Source: Gracilariopsis chorda (Eukaryota; Rhodophyta; Florideophyceae; Gracilariales; Gracilariaceae). From it: 64,000 nucleotides of DNA. The notes beneath the pieces were generated by a model that worked only from the letters and a program-made list of their open reading frames with translations, was not told the origin of the DNA and did not search any database. The stretch is from positions 248,001 to 312,000 of the forward strand of contig NBIV01000054.1 of assembly GCA_003194525.1 (NCBI GenBank), read 5' to 3'. The position numbers and the translations under genes were made by a program. Positions 26,716 through 37,477 of this stretch are shown piece after piece; positions within the stretch are counted from its first letter, which is position 1; every line of letters starts with the position of its first letter.

Positions 26716-28721
26716 GTTGGATTATTGAGTTTGCTTGAAAGATATCCTCAAACGATGGAAGTGATTGTCTGTCGGATGCTTTTTTAAACTGAAATCAGCA
26801 GACGTGCCGTTGTTTCAGAGCAAACTGAGTATGATTCAGTAAGGTTCGAAATTAGCTAGCAGAGGAATACCCTCAGTCTTTTTCGTGATGCCTTTTATCT
26901 GACGGGCGCGCTATGAAATTGGCATAGAATGCATGAATGGTTGTGTAACAAGCTCGGTTGGCATCTAGAGTAATGCCGCAGCAACAGTGGACCGAACCCA
27001 AGTGGGTGAACGGCGTTTGCTGCCTGAGTGTGTTCGCCGAAGCAAAACCAGTCTCTCAGTGAATCGCTGGTTTGTTGTTGGATGAAATGAGGCTTTCCGT
27101 TATTCGCGACTAAGAGTAATTTTCCGTGGGCAGGTCACGCCCCAAGTGAAGTTCGACCTCGGTGAAGTTGTCGAGGAGCAAATGAAATGTCTATTAGTTG
27201 TGGAAGGTGTTCGACTTGACCGCCCGACGCTTTACGCCGCCCTTTGTTCCTATCGAAGCAAAAATAATATTTGGACATGATTTATGCCGGGGATCAATAG
27301 AGCGAGTAAAAGGTATTGCCTTTATAGGGCACCCCTCTAGTACTGTGCAATAGCTTCGCTAATTTAGCGAAATGGTGCACCCCTAAAAGTCCTCGCGAAG
27401 CCCGTATACGTGTACACTAATGGGGTTAATCAACGGTGATTTAGCACTTTCCAGATCCTTATTATAGGGCACCCACCTTCAAAAGTGCACTTCTTCACTT
27501 CCATGCATGGAGATGCGCTATAAACGCGGTTTGAAGGCAACCATAAAAATCAGTAAATTTCTGTTCCTGGATTGCTATCCTTGGTTTGGGTTAATCAAGC
27601 GGAGTGCATCTTGTCGGGTTGGTGACATGCGCACAACGAATTCCTCTTTTGTTGGTCCCCGAGCAAAGTGTGTTCCTTCGAGTAGATACATCAAAATTCC
27701 TAACCAGTTATATTGCGTACTCAGGAGGAGTATTCTTTGCTTGGTTTCAAAGCGGATGAAGACAATCGATAGAGGAAAGTCTAGGCAAGTCTATCTATAT
27801 GAGTTCACTACATGTGGACAAAAAGGAATGCTTCTTCTTCTTCTTCTTTATTTTGGGTTCAATATGCCTGATTACTACATATTGATAGTGTTTTCTTATG
27901 AGAAAAACCTCTCACTCCCAAGAAAAGAAAGGCTAACAGCTTTCTGTGGCCACTGGCCGACTGTCTCCGCCAAAGTCTTCCCTCTTCTTTCTGCAGGTGC
28001 AGGAAGCTCGCGTCTCCCAGGTTCCGTAAAGAGCTGCAACTGAACTGGGCGCATCTGTTTCATACGGTTTTCTACGCCTCCCATGGTGATGATTTTGCTT
28101 GTTTTTTCAATTTGTTTATACTTAGTTTTGTATGGCGGAACTCTACGAAATTGTTCCCTGTCTAGGAGTTTCTGCGACTGTTTCCGCCTTTTTCGTTTCC
28201 GGTTACAACTCGATATCAGCTGGAAATTCCATCTAGTACCGATTGCAAGCTATCTTTTAGATTTAGTTTGTCAATTCATGTTTAAACCTCTTTGCCTAAA
28301 GAAAGCAACATATGTTTAACTCTGGTTTGAGCGAGTGCTGGCCTTCCTTAATAGAGAAGGCTTCTTTTTGTAGAAGCCTCACCGCGCATTTGGAAGTAGG
28401 AGCACGGCTCCCAAGCAACAAAAACACGCACAATTCATTTGTCTACTTCTACTCTATACGAACATAACCGCTTCACAGAATGATATGCTCTCAATGGAAG
28501 TGATACAAATGAGACAATCTTGCTTTCTCCAAGAGTGCATGAAGTCTTATTGTTTTCGTCATGAAACTGATCACCCTCGCCGCAAATGTCTGCGGGCTTT
28601 CTTTGCCATGAATTGGAACGTGTTTTACAAGATCTCAGATATTAGTTCTTCGGTTATTAGTAAGCACCGGCCAACCAGAATGTGTATCCCCAATGGATCT
28701 GCATCTTGAAATGCTATATTC
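26716..28721. other. Long intergenic region with a doubtful ORF
   Basis: An ATG-initiated 178-codon plus-strand frame at 27507-28043 has no recognisable domain. TATAGGGCACCC occurs twice (about 27322 and 27466), 144 bp apart in the same orientation, which could be decayed repeat ends. A GGCTTCT...AGAAGCC hairpin lies at about 28349. Nothing firmer is visible. Confidence 0.35.
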
Positions 28722-29903
28722 TCAAGAGAAGCAGTACTGGTAAGTTGACACAAGTACAGAGACCATGACCCATAAAAACGTCACCAGTGCAACCGCGAGT
28801 AAGCGGCGGTACGAGCCCAGCACATCAGCTTCAACGATTTCCTTACATCCCCTCTCTGCTGTATACTCACTTTCATGGTGTCTGCATTCGCTCAGGATAT
28901 CAATATTTTTCAGTGGATCTTCACGGCAAGATTCGCAGACCGGTTGTACATTGACGTCCTCAGTGGCTATGCGACAAAAGTCAATGCAAAAGTGCCCCGG
29001 ACAAAACAGTATATTTGTTTGGTTCGCCACCTCGTTGCATTGCTGAAGTTTGTAGGCTGCACATTCAAGGCGCTGTTCGGTGGCGCAAAGATGCAACGGA
29101 TGCGTTCGAACGAGATCTTTCCAGAGCACTTCGTCATACACACCGCCTTTTGATGCTCGCAACCATATCCATATAGTCAAACCCAGCGAAACGAGGCACA
29201 GAATCGCAATCAAGAATAGCCCACTATGGTAGATCATATCCAAGCCCTTTGCTGTGAAACGATCATTTTGTAAACGAATAGAGAACAGAGTGATTCCTAG
29301 AAATCCAGATACAACGAGAAGCATGCCGATTACAATGCCAGCAATACCGAACAGGAACGAGCCCGATATGATCAGTTTCTCAATAGATGAAACTCCAATC
29401 GAACCCCCACCCGTTGTAAGCTGAATCACACCAATAGATACACCTGCCAGCCCAGCCAACTTCAGATAGAACATGAAAAGGAGTCGAGGTTAGCGTCACA
29501 GTTGAAAGCAAACGACGTTTTTCCAACTTACCACTTTGAGTACATTCATCATGATCAAGAATGGGTACAAAGGAATATACCCATTGCAACACATTTCCTT
29601 CTCCCCGCCGTCTTCTCCAAGCTCCAAGTCTTCTGATGCCTCTTTTGGCTCATCTGCTTTACCCGTTAGTTTTAAAGACTGTCTTGGAAGCGGTGAGGTA
29701 ACATGCAGGGGACTGGAAAGCCTCACTTGATTTGTTGGTGCTTGTTCTTGTTGCTTTGCCTTCCTTTCTTCATATTTCGCCTTGAAGTCTTCTCGAAGCG
29801 AGAGAACAGCCGGGTCGTATATAGTGGAACCGGTAGGAACATCGACACTGATCCCAACTGATAGCTTTGGTTGCAAACCAAGCTCCCGTCGATCCGCACT
29901 CAT
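28722..29903 (-). CDS. Tetraspanin-like four-helix membrane protein, two exons
   Basis: Exon 1 is 29903-29532 (124 codons) and exon 2 is 29459-28722; the 72-nt intron begins GTAAGT and ends CTGAAG. Both frames are phase 0 and join inside the first membrane helix (FLIMMNVLKV|LAGLAGVSIGVIQL), giving 369 residues. The N-terminal 105 residues are hydrophilic, with an acidic/Lys-rich segment. Then come helices at TM1, TM2 (ISGSFLFGIAGIVIGMLLVVSGFLG) and TM3 (GLFLIAILCLVSLGLTIWIW), a large Cys-rich loop (CNE, CPGHFCIDFC, CESC, ERGCKEI), and TM4 (LLAVALVTFLWVMVSVLV). The layout is that of tetraspanins, though the animal CCG triplet is missing. It probably organises membrane microdomains. Confidence 0.7.
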
Positions 29904-30743
29904 TCGGCATGTACTACTAGTAGACGATAGAAGTGTTTTGGAAAAGGCAAAAGTCGAAACTTCAAAATCTTCAAGTTCGGGAAGCGCGGACCGATGAAAT
30001 GGTCATTCGTTGGTGGAAGTGATGAGGAAGCTACGTAGGAAGTGCTTCCGATCATGCGAAAAGGTTGCAACAGGCAGACCGACGGAAACATGTTTGCTAC
30101 TACTGAGGTGTCCAGCTCTTTGACACGGGGACTGCTGACATAATTGCGCGTCGTAGAACCCAACTGTTGAAACAGATAAGATAATGGCAACAAAAAAAAA
30201 AAATCAAACGACAAAGGCGGAAGATGATTCTCTCTTCATCAGCGATGTCAGCAATGCTCGGATGAGGTATAGAGGGGTGAGGGGCTTATATGAGGGTACA
30301 GAGGGCTTTTTGGAAGGGCAACCGTTCAGTGGCATCTGATGAAAGCAGGAGGCAGTAAGCTCATACACACAAATGGCAATGAGTGACAAGTACTGCAGGA
30401 GCAGCGCAGACCTTTTATGTGATACTACAAAATGCGATATGATTGCTCTTAGAAAGCACTCACATGTGAAACGCGCGCATGGCCGAACAGCTCGCCTCGA
30501 ACACGAGAAGACATTCGCAAGCAGAAGTTGTAGGACTGTTCCTTCTGGGTAAAGAAAGCGACTATGCAATTCAAGAGTAAAGGAAAAAAAAAAGTATATA
30601 AGCAGAAAATGAAACAAAAGGTAGACAGCGACACAAAAGTGGCAAACCCCTGTTGATGCGCCAGACCAAAAGCGCACAGCATGCGTTGAGATGATCAAAA
30701 GAAGCAAAACACGGACAAAACACGAAGAGGGGGAACGGGTGCG
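29904..30743. other. Intergenic, no gene seen
   Basis: 5' flank of the tetraspanin-like gene and 3' flank of the RBR gene. A10 runs and TATATA at 30595-30600 occur, but no supported gene. Confidence 0.4.
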
Positions 30744-32393
30744 TCACGCGGCGGAGGAGCGTTTCATGGTAAGCGGGGTTGAGGAAGACCCCCGCCGCCG
30801 CTCCAGAATGAACGGACGCGAAGTTCGACAATGCTCTGCATAAAGCGCTGGCGCACGGTCAGCAGAGGCAGAAGTGTGTGACACAACGACGACGTCGGAA
30901 GCGTTTCGCAAGTCCGCAGTAGAGGAAGTATGTCGAGAAGGCGAACGCGAAGGACCCATGACTCGTTCCTCAATGATAAGAGTGTCATTGGATTCCAAAG
31001 GCTCTGTCTTGGTCTTCCGTTGACGGGCGGGGCGATGTGAACGCCTATTGAGGAGGTCATCAAATACAGGATCGGTAATACTGAGATACGAAGCACTGTG
31101 CAAGTGATGGTCATTCGCCAACAACTCATGAGGACGCAAGATGGGGCGGTTGGCGACATAGGCATTTGGGGGATGCAAGACGGCGCCATGGCGGTGCAAG
31201 CGGAAAGAGGAGTGATGACGGCGGGGTAAAGCTGTTGTACGACGCGCCTTGACTGCACGGTATGCAAGATAAGGAGGGCCTCCAATGAGCATGGCGGCGA
31301 CAATTATCGGGGAACCAACAACAGCAGCAACAGCCAATCCAGAATAGGCGGCAGCGGTCATAACTGTATCGCAAATACAAGCGCGTCCTGGCAGTGGGCA
31401 TCCATTGTTAAGAAAGCCCTTGCATCGCCAACAAAAGTACGAAGAGCAACGCGTACATGTCATGTGACTGCAGCCATGATTGCGTTGAATACGGGCGGCA
31501 CATGCCGGACATGACTTTGTATGCAGAAGGGCCCACATGTTAAACATTGCGCTGTGCGCCTTGTTCGGCTTTCGAGAGGCGCATGCGTGGACGGTAGTGG
31601 CAAATGGGAGCTGTCGTTCGCACTTTAGACAAGTCTTCGAAGAGCAGCGCGAACAAGTGGCTATCGAAGTGGGTTGAGTTGCAGAAGCATGCGAGAGATT
31701 GTCAAAGACGCCAAGATATTCCCAGCACAGATCGGCGGCGCACCAGCGGGCGGCAGGGCAGGTGGTATGGAGATCTCGCGAACGAAAGTAAAGCATTTTG
31801 CGAAAGGTTCGGTGTGAAACGACGGCGGCGACATCGGCATCAGTAGCAAAGACGCCGCATCCGCCGTACATGCAAAGCAAGCGGGCGTGGTTTCCCGAGT
31901 AAATTGAAGAAGTCCAATGCTTTTCCACGCACGAAGCGCAATAACGGTGGGTGCAGGCGGCGCAGCCGCGCAGTGAGGAAGGTTGTACGTGCTCGCAACA
32001 GACGTCGCATAGTAGCGGGGCGGCGGTTTGGGGGTGGGGAAGGGTGGGGTGTTGGTGGACGGGGGCCGGAAGCGTGTGAGTGGTGGGGGTGCCGCGCACC
32101 TCTGCGACGGGGACGTGCGGACGGGCGGGGGATGGGGGGAGGGTGGGGGGGGAGGGGAAGGGAAGTGAGGGGCGGGAGCGAGGACAATATGGGAAGAAGA
32201 CATGGCGCAAAGGGGACACAGCGCGACGGGGAGAGGGAGAGGGGGGGGTGTGGGGGGGTGGGGGGGAGGGAGATATTAGTGGGGCGGTGGGGCGGAGGGG
32301 CGGGGTGGTTGATGGCGAACGGTGGCACGGGCGACGGGGGGGGGGGGGGGGGGGGGGGGGGGTGGCACTGTGCAGCAGGCGGTGGTGGAACAC
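30744..32393 (-). CDS. RBR (RING-IBR-RING) E3 ubiquitin ligase with a membrane segment; start unresolved
   Basis: The frame is open from about 32480 to the stop at 30744-30746. RING1: CDVCCEH...CAACTHRYCASC. An IBR-like block follows (C-rich, CSRCSSKTCLKC). RING2 is SCPACAARIQRNHGCSHMTC...FCWRC, in which the Cys of H-M-T-C (codon 31457-31455) is the expected catalytic thioester Cys. Next is a hydrophobic stretch (AYSGLAVAAVVGSPIIVAAMLIGGPPYLAY) and a disordered tail. Anchored RBRs such as RNF144/RNF19 types have a similar plan. There is no in-frame ATG before RING1: the frame begins only at GTG 32393, in a Pro-rich stretch beside a 27-base G run. An ATG at 32203 and another at 32538 are out of frame by the same amount. 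A length error in a C/G run or non-AUG initiation is likely. Confidence 0.8.
   Translation of the reverse strand: MFHHRLLHSATPPPPPPPPRRPCHRSPSTTPPLRPTAPLISPSPPPPHTPPSPSPRRAVSPLRHVFFPYCPRSRPSLPFPSPPTLPPSPARPHVPVAEVRGTPTTHTLPAPVHQHPTLPHPQTAAPLLCDVCCEHVQPSSLRGCAACTHRYCASCVEKHWTSSIYSGNHARLLCMYGGCGVFATDADVAAVVSHRTFRKMLYFRSRDLHTTCPAARWCAADLCWEYLGVFDNLSHASATQPTSIATCSRCSSKTCLKCERQLPFATTVHACASRKPNKAHSAMFNMWALLHTKSCPACAARIQRNHGCSHMTCTRCSSYFCWRCKGFLNNGCPLPGRACICDTVMTAAAYSGLAVAAVVGSPIIVAAMLIGGPPYLAYRAVKARRTTALPRRHHSSFRLHRHGAVLHPPNAYVANRPILRPHELLANDHHLHSASYLSITDPVFDDLLNRRSHRPARQRKTKTEPLESNDTLIIEERVMGPSRSPSRHTSSTADLRNASDVVVVSHTSASADRAPALYAEHCRTSRPFILERRRGSSSTPLTMKRSSAA
32336..32362. repeat. 27-base poly-G tract
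   Basis: An uninterrupted G run on the plus strand, in the 5' region of the RBR gene, where it would read as poly-Pro or sit in the leader. Such runs are often wrong in length in assemblies and unstable in vivo. Confidence 0.85.
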
Positions 32394-32760
32394 GCGTTGC
32401 GCGTTGAGCGGGCGAGGAGTTGGTGTGCGCGCTGGCGAGGGGGGGCGGCCAATGGCAGCGGCACACTTGTATTTTTAATTTTTGGGCGGTTGGTGGGGGG
32501 CGGCTGCGTTGGCGTGGCGCTTGGCGGGACGGAGACACTCGGGTGGCAGCGCTCTTTCATAGTCAAAACGACTAGCGCGCATGTCCGGTGTGAACTGATG
32601 ATAGTCGCCGCTGGTACACGCATATCAACCACCACAGGCGGGATGCGTGTGCGGGCGGCGCCTTCGCTGCGCGTTGGGGGAGCGTCGTCGACGGCTGTGC
32701 GCGTGGGCGGAGGGGACGCGCGCAGGTGTAGCGCGAGGCGCCGGCCATGCGGTCGCGCTC

Positions 32761-32908
32761 AGCGTCTGCGCGCAGCAATGGCGGCGAGCCAATGCGTGCG
32801 AGCGCCCGCCGCCCAACTCAACTGCAGCAGCGGCAGCGTCTGCGCGTAGCAATGGCGGCGAGCCAATGCGTGCCAGCGCCCGCCGCCCAACTCAACTGCA
32901 CCAGCGGC
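32761..32908. repeat. 74-bp tandem duplication carrying CCAAT boxes
   Basis: Unit 1 is 32761-32834 and unit 2 is 32835-32908; they differ at three positions in 74. Each contains GAGCCAATGCG (CCAAT at 32789 and 32863). It lies in the spacer between the divergent RBR and TPR-J genes, so it probably doubles a promoter element. Confidence 0.8.
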
Positions 32909-33512
32909 TGCGCGTCCGCTCCGCCGCGCCCGCGCAGACCGAGACACGCGGAGGCAGCGCTCAACGCAGCTTCTCGTCAAAGCCCCGCCGCAGAAGACAG
33001 CTCTTGAGCGCCGTCGCCGTCCCCTCGTCAGCACCAGCACCAGCACCAGCCCCATCGGCTGCGGCGCTGTCGCGACGTCATGCGCGCAACCACTCCATCC
33101 GCGCCATCAAACGCTTCATGCTGTCCCTCCCCCCCCAATAAAAATTTTCAAATCGCACAACCTCAATTCACCCCCCCGCGTCGCCGCGCCGCGCGCGCAG
33201 CAGTGCATTTGTTCGTGTACTGTACGGGGCAATCTTCCTGCCGCCCCACCCCCCCCCCCATGTGCCGTTTCCCTCACCAAACTATCCCATCTATCCGTCC
33301 GTTGACTCTTGCACTGTCACTCACTCCGCCACTCTCTCCTCCTCCTCATCCCGCATCTCCCTTTCCCTTCCCCCTTTCCCCTCCCCCCTCCCCCCTTCCC
33401 CCCTTCCCCTTTCCCCCTCCCCCTTTTCCGTCACTTGCTTATTCACTGCGCCTATACACCGTCACTTCGTCGAATACTGCTCCGCCTCCCCACTTCAACT
33501 CTCCCCCACCCC
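32909..33512. promoter_or_regulatory. 5' region and leader of the TPR-J gene
   Basis: AATAAAAA near 33136 is a possible TATA-like element. A long C/T-rich stretch (33300-33510) precedes the ATG, as in other genes here. No other gene is supported. Confidence 0.35.
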
Positions 33513-35141
33513 ATGGCAGAGTTTAAGGAGCGTGGCAATGAGCAGTACCAGGCAGGCAACTATGCCAGTGCCGTTGAACTCTACACCGCAGGTATTGAAC
33601 AAGAACCTACCAATGCCGCCTTATTCTCCAATCGTTCCGCCGCATACCTCAAACTAGAAAGCTACAAAAAGGCAAAGCTCGACGCCGACATGTGCATTCA
33701 ACTGGACCCCAAGTGGTCAAAGGTGAGTTTTTTATCAATCAACCCCTCCCACCCAATTCCCGCGTCGTCCCCGCCTCACTTCGTGCGCCCAACCAACCTG
33801 CTGCCGCAACATCTCGCCCGCACAAGCTGCGCGCTTGCAACAACGCGCCTTGCGCACTGTCAGCGATACTTTTTTTCCGCCTCGTCTATGCCACCACCAC
33901 CACCACCACTGTCAACGTGACGCACAGCGTTACCAATCTCAACAGCCTGTGCGCCGTTTATGCGCTGCGCTCAGTGATGGTCATGGCTTACGCTTCGTGC
34001 CCACGCCCAAGCTTGCACAGCTCGTACATGCCAACACCTCCGCAATCGCTCACAAATGCCCCCGTTTGCGCCCGTGCGCGCACCACTGCACGTAGCTACC
34101 TTGAGTGAGTGCCAACAACGATGTTGGTTTTCCTTTCGTTGCCACTTCCACAAAAGTGCTAACCTGTTTCACCTTGTTTTGTACCCCGCCTTTGGGACCA
34201 ACGCCAAATGCGATCACCTTGCTGTGCCGCTATGCGTGCGTCTTTGCTTGCGTTGCGTATGCTTGCCTTTGAAAATATTATCACAGGGATGGTGGAGAAA
34301 AGGAACCGCACAGTTAGAGGATCAGAACTATATTGGTGCACGCCAAACCTTCAATGAAGGGCTCCAACATTGTCCCGGCGACGAAAACCTCATTGCCGGC
34401 ATTGAGAGAGCTAAGAAATATATTGCTGCGCTTGAGTCAGTGCAAGGTGCTGCTGAGAGAGAGCAACACTTTGATCCAAACGATGCTTCGAAGCGAAATA
34501 TGGAAACAACCACGGAGGAAACCACCCCGAAAAGTAGTGAAGAAGCGCCGAGTGACGGTGAGGCGTGGCCTGGAAAAGCTAAAGACGAAATCGAAAGAAT
34601 TAAGACCGCACCGAATCATTACGCTGTGCTCCATGTGTCAACGGAGGCGAGTGGCGCGCAGATGAAGAAGAACTACTACACCTTGGCGCGCATGCTTCAT
34701 CCTGACAAGTGTCAACTTCCTGGAGCGGAAGATGCGATGACATCTGTGTCACAGGCTTACGATACGCTTACTAACGTGGTGAAAAGGACTTTGTACGACC
34801 AATTTTTGTCGCAAACTGGAGATGACGCGGAGCACCCTAACCAAACTTACCAGGAATGGGAAAGTCGACAGCAACCTGTTGAACTCCCAAAGTGGCTCAA
34901 TTTCTTGTTGAGTATCAAGGGCTGTGCATGGGTCCTTCCTATATTAATTATTATTATCTTGTCACCGCTTGTTATTGTGTTGCTCGTGTTGTTCGTGTTG
35001 ATGCAACTGATTATGCTTCCTGTGAGAGTGTTTATGCAGCTGTTCTTCCCTGAGAAGTACGCACAGATGAAGGAAGAGCAAGAAAAGGAAATCGCCAAGA
35101 TGGAAGAACAGGCACAGGATAGAATGTTTGCACATGTTTAG
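33513..35141 (+). CDS. TPR plus J-domain membrane co-chaperone, two exons
   Basis: Exon 1 is 33513-33722 (70 codons), the intron is 33723-34286 (GTGAGT...CACAG, 564 nt, the longest here), and exon 2 is 34287-35141; 354 residues. Residues 1-130 are TPR units (FKERGNEQYQAGNYASAVELYTAGIEQEP, AALFSNRSAAYLKL, then WSKGWWRKGTAQ across the splice), typical of Hsp70/Hsp90-tail binders. After a charged linker comes a J domain (about 178-245; NHYAVLHVS, HPD near residue 208, YDTL, YDQFL) that would stimulate Hsp70 ATPase. A long hydrophobic segment follows (about 284-322), then a short charged tail. TPR+J occurs in DNAJC3/DNAJC7-like proteins and J+TM in DNAJB12-like ones; all three together suggests an ER-membrane or other membrane-bound co-chaperone. 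No signal peptide is seen. Confidence 0.88.
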
Positions 35142-36059
35142 CTAAAAGGAGGTTTGTTTTTTTCTTTCTTTCTCACGAGTGCTTGGAAACGCCGCATAGT
35201 TGACTTGGGGGGTGTAGGTTTGTTTTCTTTTCTCAACTTTTCGTTTACCATTGATTGCGTCTGTTTTTAACTTAGGTCGTAGGTGATGCCGTAACATTTT
35301 AGGCAAAGAGAGATGGTTTTGTTGTTGTTGTCTACAAGGACGGAAGGAGGCACAGGCTGTAAGTTTTCTAGTCGTGAAAGAAAGAGTTGGACAGTTGTTG
35401 CGCTTGCAACACGCGTCTTCACGATTCTGTTGGTAGTTGCGTAGGCAAGCAAGGAAGCAGCACAACTTCTGTTCCTGAGGGCTCAGCTTAGTAAGGGTAA
35501 TCAGCATTAGCTCAGCCAATGACGATTACCTCCTTGTGAACGTGAAGATGTGAGATTTGCTCTGCGTCGCGAAACGTTTCCTCACGTCGCATTGTGACGA
35601 CTGCTTGCAATCGTGGAGAGTACAGACGAGACTGTGAAAACAATTGTGTTGCCTTTTCGGGTACCAACTGTTGACTCATTGCGAAGCGCGATCCGGTGAC
35701 AGCTGGATGAGCGGGTGCGGGTAGTCGCGACAGCCACACAGGCGACAGCGACGAGAGCAAGCGAAATATGTCGCCGTGCCCGGAACGCCGACAGAGCGCT
35801 CGAAGCGACCTCTATCATAAAGGCGCGATCAGAATCGGCAGTGCATTCGTTTTCCTCTCCTCGCGAATGCGCGCTCGTTCACCCGACAGTAGCACTTACG
35901 TGTGGCCGCGTTGCGCCGGGGAGCCACCCCTCCTGCACCGACTCCAGCCCGAAATAATAGGTAGCAACACTTCCGCTCGCGGCGTGTAAAAGGGGGACGC
36001 CGTCTCGGAGCGGAGATGAACAACTTCGAAAGCACGCCGGCAAACTCGCGACGAGAGAC
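35142..36059. other. Intergenic, no gene accepted
   Basis: Several overlapping frames on both strands in the GC-rich part (35580-36060) look like compositional artefacts. Confidence 0.4.
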
Positions 36060-36824
36060 ATGACGTACTCGAGTTTTCCGTCCGTCGCGCCGGCCGTCGC
36101 ACTTTCCCCCCTCCGCGCGGTATCCAAACGGCGTCGGGCGCAATTCCCAACGCGCCTGCCGTCGAACGTGGACGCGCGTGCAGAGCTGGCGGCAGTGCAA
36201 CGTCCGCCGAAAACGCTGTCGCCGGCTCTTCCTTCCTTTCAGAACATTGCTCGAATGGCCGGTCAACCCCCCGAAGAGCTTTGTTTATCGGTTTCGCTGC
36301 CGCACATCCCCCTGTTTCACGCTTTCAAGCCGCCGATACAGGCGTCGAGATGTGCGCAGTCCCCGCTTGGCTGCTCCCGACAACACCTGGCTTCTCCAGT
36401 TCGAAAGTACAACGCTTCTGCTTACTTATCTACGAAGACGAATTCCATCCGTTGCAGATTACGGATATGCAAACCGAAACATCAATCTCCACAAACTTCA
36501 AACCGTAACATTTCGTTCTACACACACCTTGAGGAAGGGCTGAGACTGGACAAATACATGTTTCGTTTCCTCAACACTGCTCCACGAGACGTTAAAACTT
36601 GCGAAACACGACATCCGAATAATAACAACAAACATCGGAGCAAGAGTCCCAGTCCGCGAACTGTAATTGTTCAACCTACTTCAATTCAACGTCGCTCTTC
36701 CGACTTGCGCAGGCCCACCACTTCGACTTCTCCTTCAAGACTTGGTAATCCTACTGTGGCAGCTTGCGGTTCTTATTCTGTTTATTCTGTTTATTCTGAC
36801 TCTGATTTTGATTCAAAACCTTAA
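36060..36824 (+). CDS. Hypothetical Ser/Arg/Pro-rich protein (weak)
   Basis: A 254-codon frame starting at ATG 36060, ending in a Ser/Tyr/Asp run (SYSVYSVYSDSDFDS). The C-terminal 90 residues (HRSKSPSPRTVIVQP, RRSSDLRRPTT) look like a disordered regulatory tail. A second plus-strand frame (36178-36543) and a third (36281-36508) overlap, and I cannot tell from sequence which, if any, is translated. No domain is recognised. Confidence 0.3.
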   Translation: MTYSSFPSVAPAVALSPLRAVSKRRRAQFPTRLPSNVDARAELAAVQRPPKTLSPALPSFQNIARMAGQPPEELCLSVSLPHIPLFHAFKPPIQASRCAQSPLGCSRQHLASPVRKYNASAYLSTKTNSIRCRLRICKPKHQSPQTSNRNISFYTHLEEGLRLDKYMFRFLNTAPRDVKTCETRHPNNNNKHRSKSPSPRTVIVQPTSIQRRSSDLRRPTTSTSPSRLGNPTVAACGSYSVYSVYSDSDFDSKP

Positions 36825-37477
36825 CTCTACCATCTCCCTTGCGCTGCATCTTCATAAGTTGTGAAATGGGTGCGTCACTCATCGCTGGCATTCATCATGC
36901 ACAATTTAGCTTTGTATACGGTTTTGAATCCTACCTTGTAACTGTAAACTATGCGCCTGCATTTCAATGCTTTCATACCACTCTTTGTCTTGCACTTAGG
37001 CTTGATTGTTATTGCACATGTAGCACATTCGCCGTTGCCAAAGCTTGTCGAGTTCTGCTTTAAGAAAGCTAGTTCTACATATACATACGTAGAAGATTAC
37101 CCGCAATTCTGTTCGCAGCCCTCAAAACAGCGTTGCTCAGAAAAGTACATCGCTTTCGCGCGCAACTTCGCGCAGTTCCTGAGCCAGCTGCGCGGGACCA
37201 ACCAAACCCGTGGGCGCACAGCAGCCCAATGTGAGCCTGGGCCCTATGCACGCAAATCAAGGTGAGTCTCCCCTCATATCAAAGCCGCTACTCATGTCGC
37301 AAAAGCTAGGGGCTCCTAACCCTTTTAACCTTTACCAAAGGTACAAACGGTAACACACTACCCTTGTACTACACTTCGTAGATAGGGAGAAGGTGCTTCG
37401 ATCTGAACGTAGCGGTCTGCTAGTAGTCATCTAGTCTTTACATACTACACGTAGTGTGTTGCCAACGTCTGACGACT
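36825..37477. other. Intergenic, no gene seen
   Basis: Short frames only; nothing repetitive. Confidence 0.4.

Noticed and set aside
27507-28043. 178-codon plus-strand ORF
   Set aside because: No recognisable protein features and an overlapping opposite frame; kept only as a note in the gap entry.
31840-32538. Pro-rich 232-codon minus-strand ORF overlapping the RBR N terminus
   Set aside because: Different frame from RING1-IBR-RING2 and driven by C runs; mentioned only for its out-of-frame ATG.
32322-33141. Several GC-rich ORFs across the RBR/TPR-J spacer
   Set aside because: Open in all frames because of composition and the 74-bp duplication; no domain.
35829-36266. 145-codon Arg/Cys-rich minus-strand ORF
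   Set aside because: GC-driven composition, overlaps other equally weak frames, no motif.
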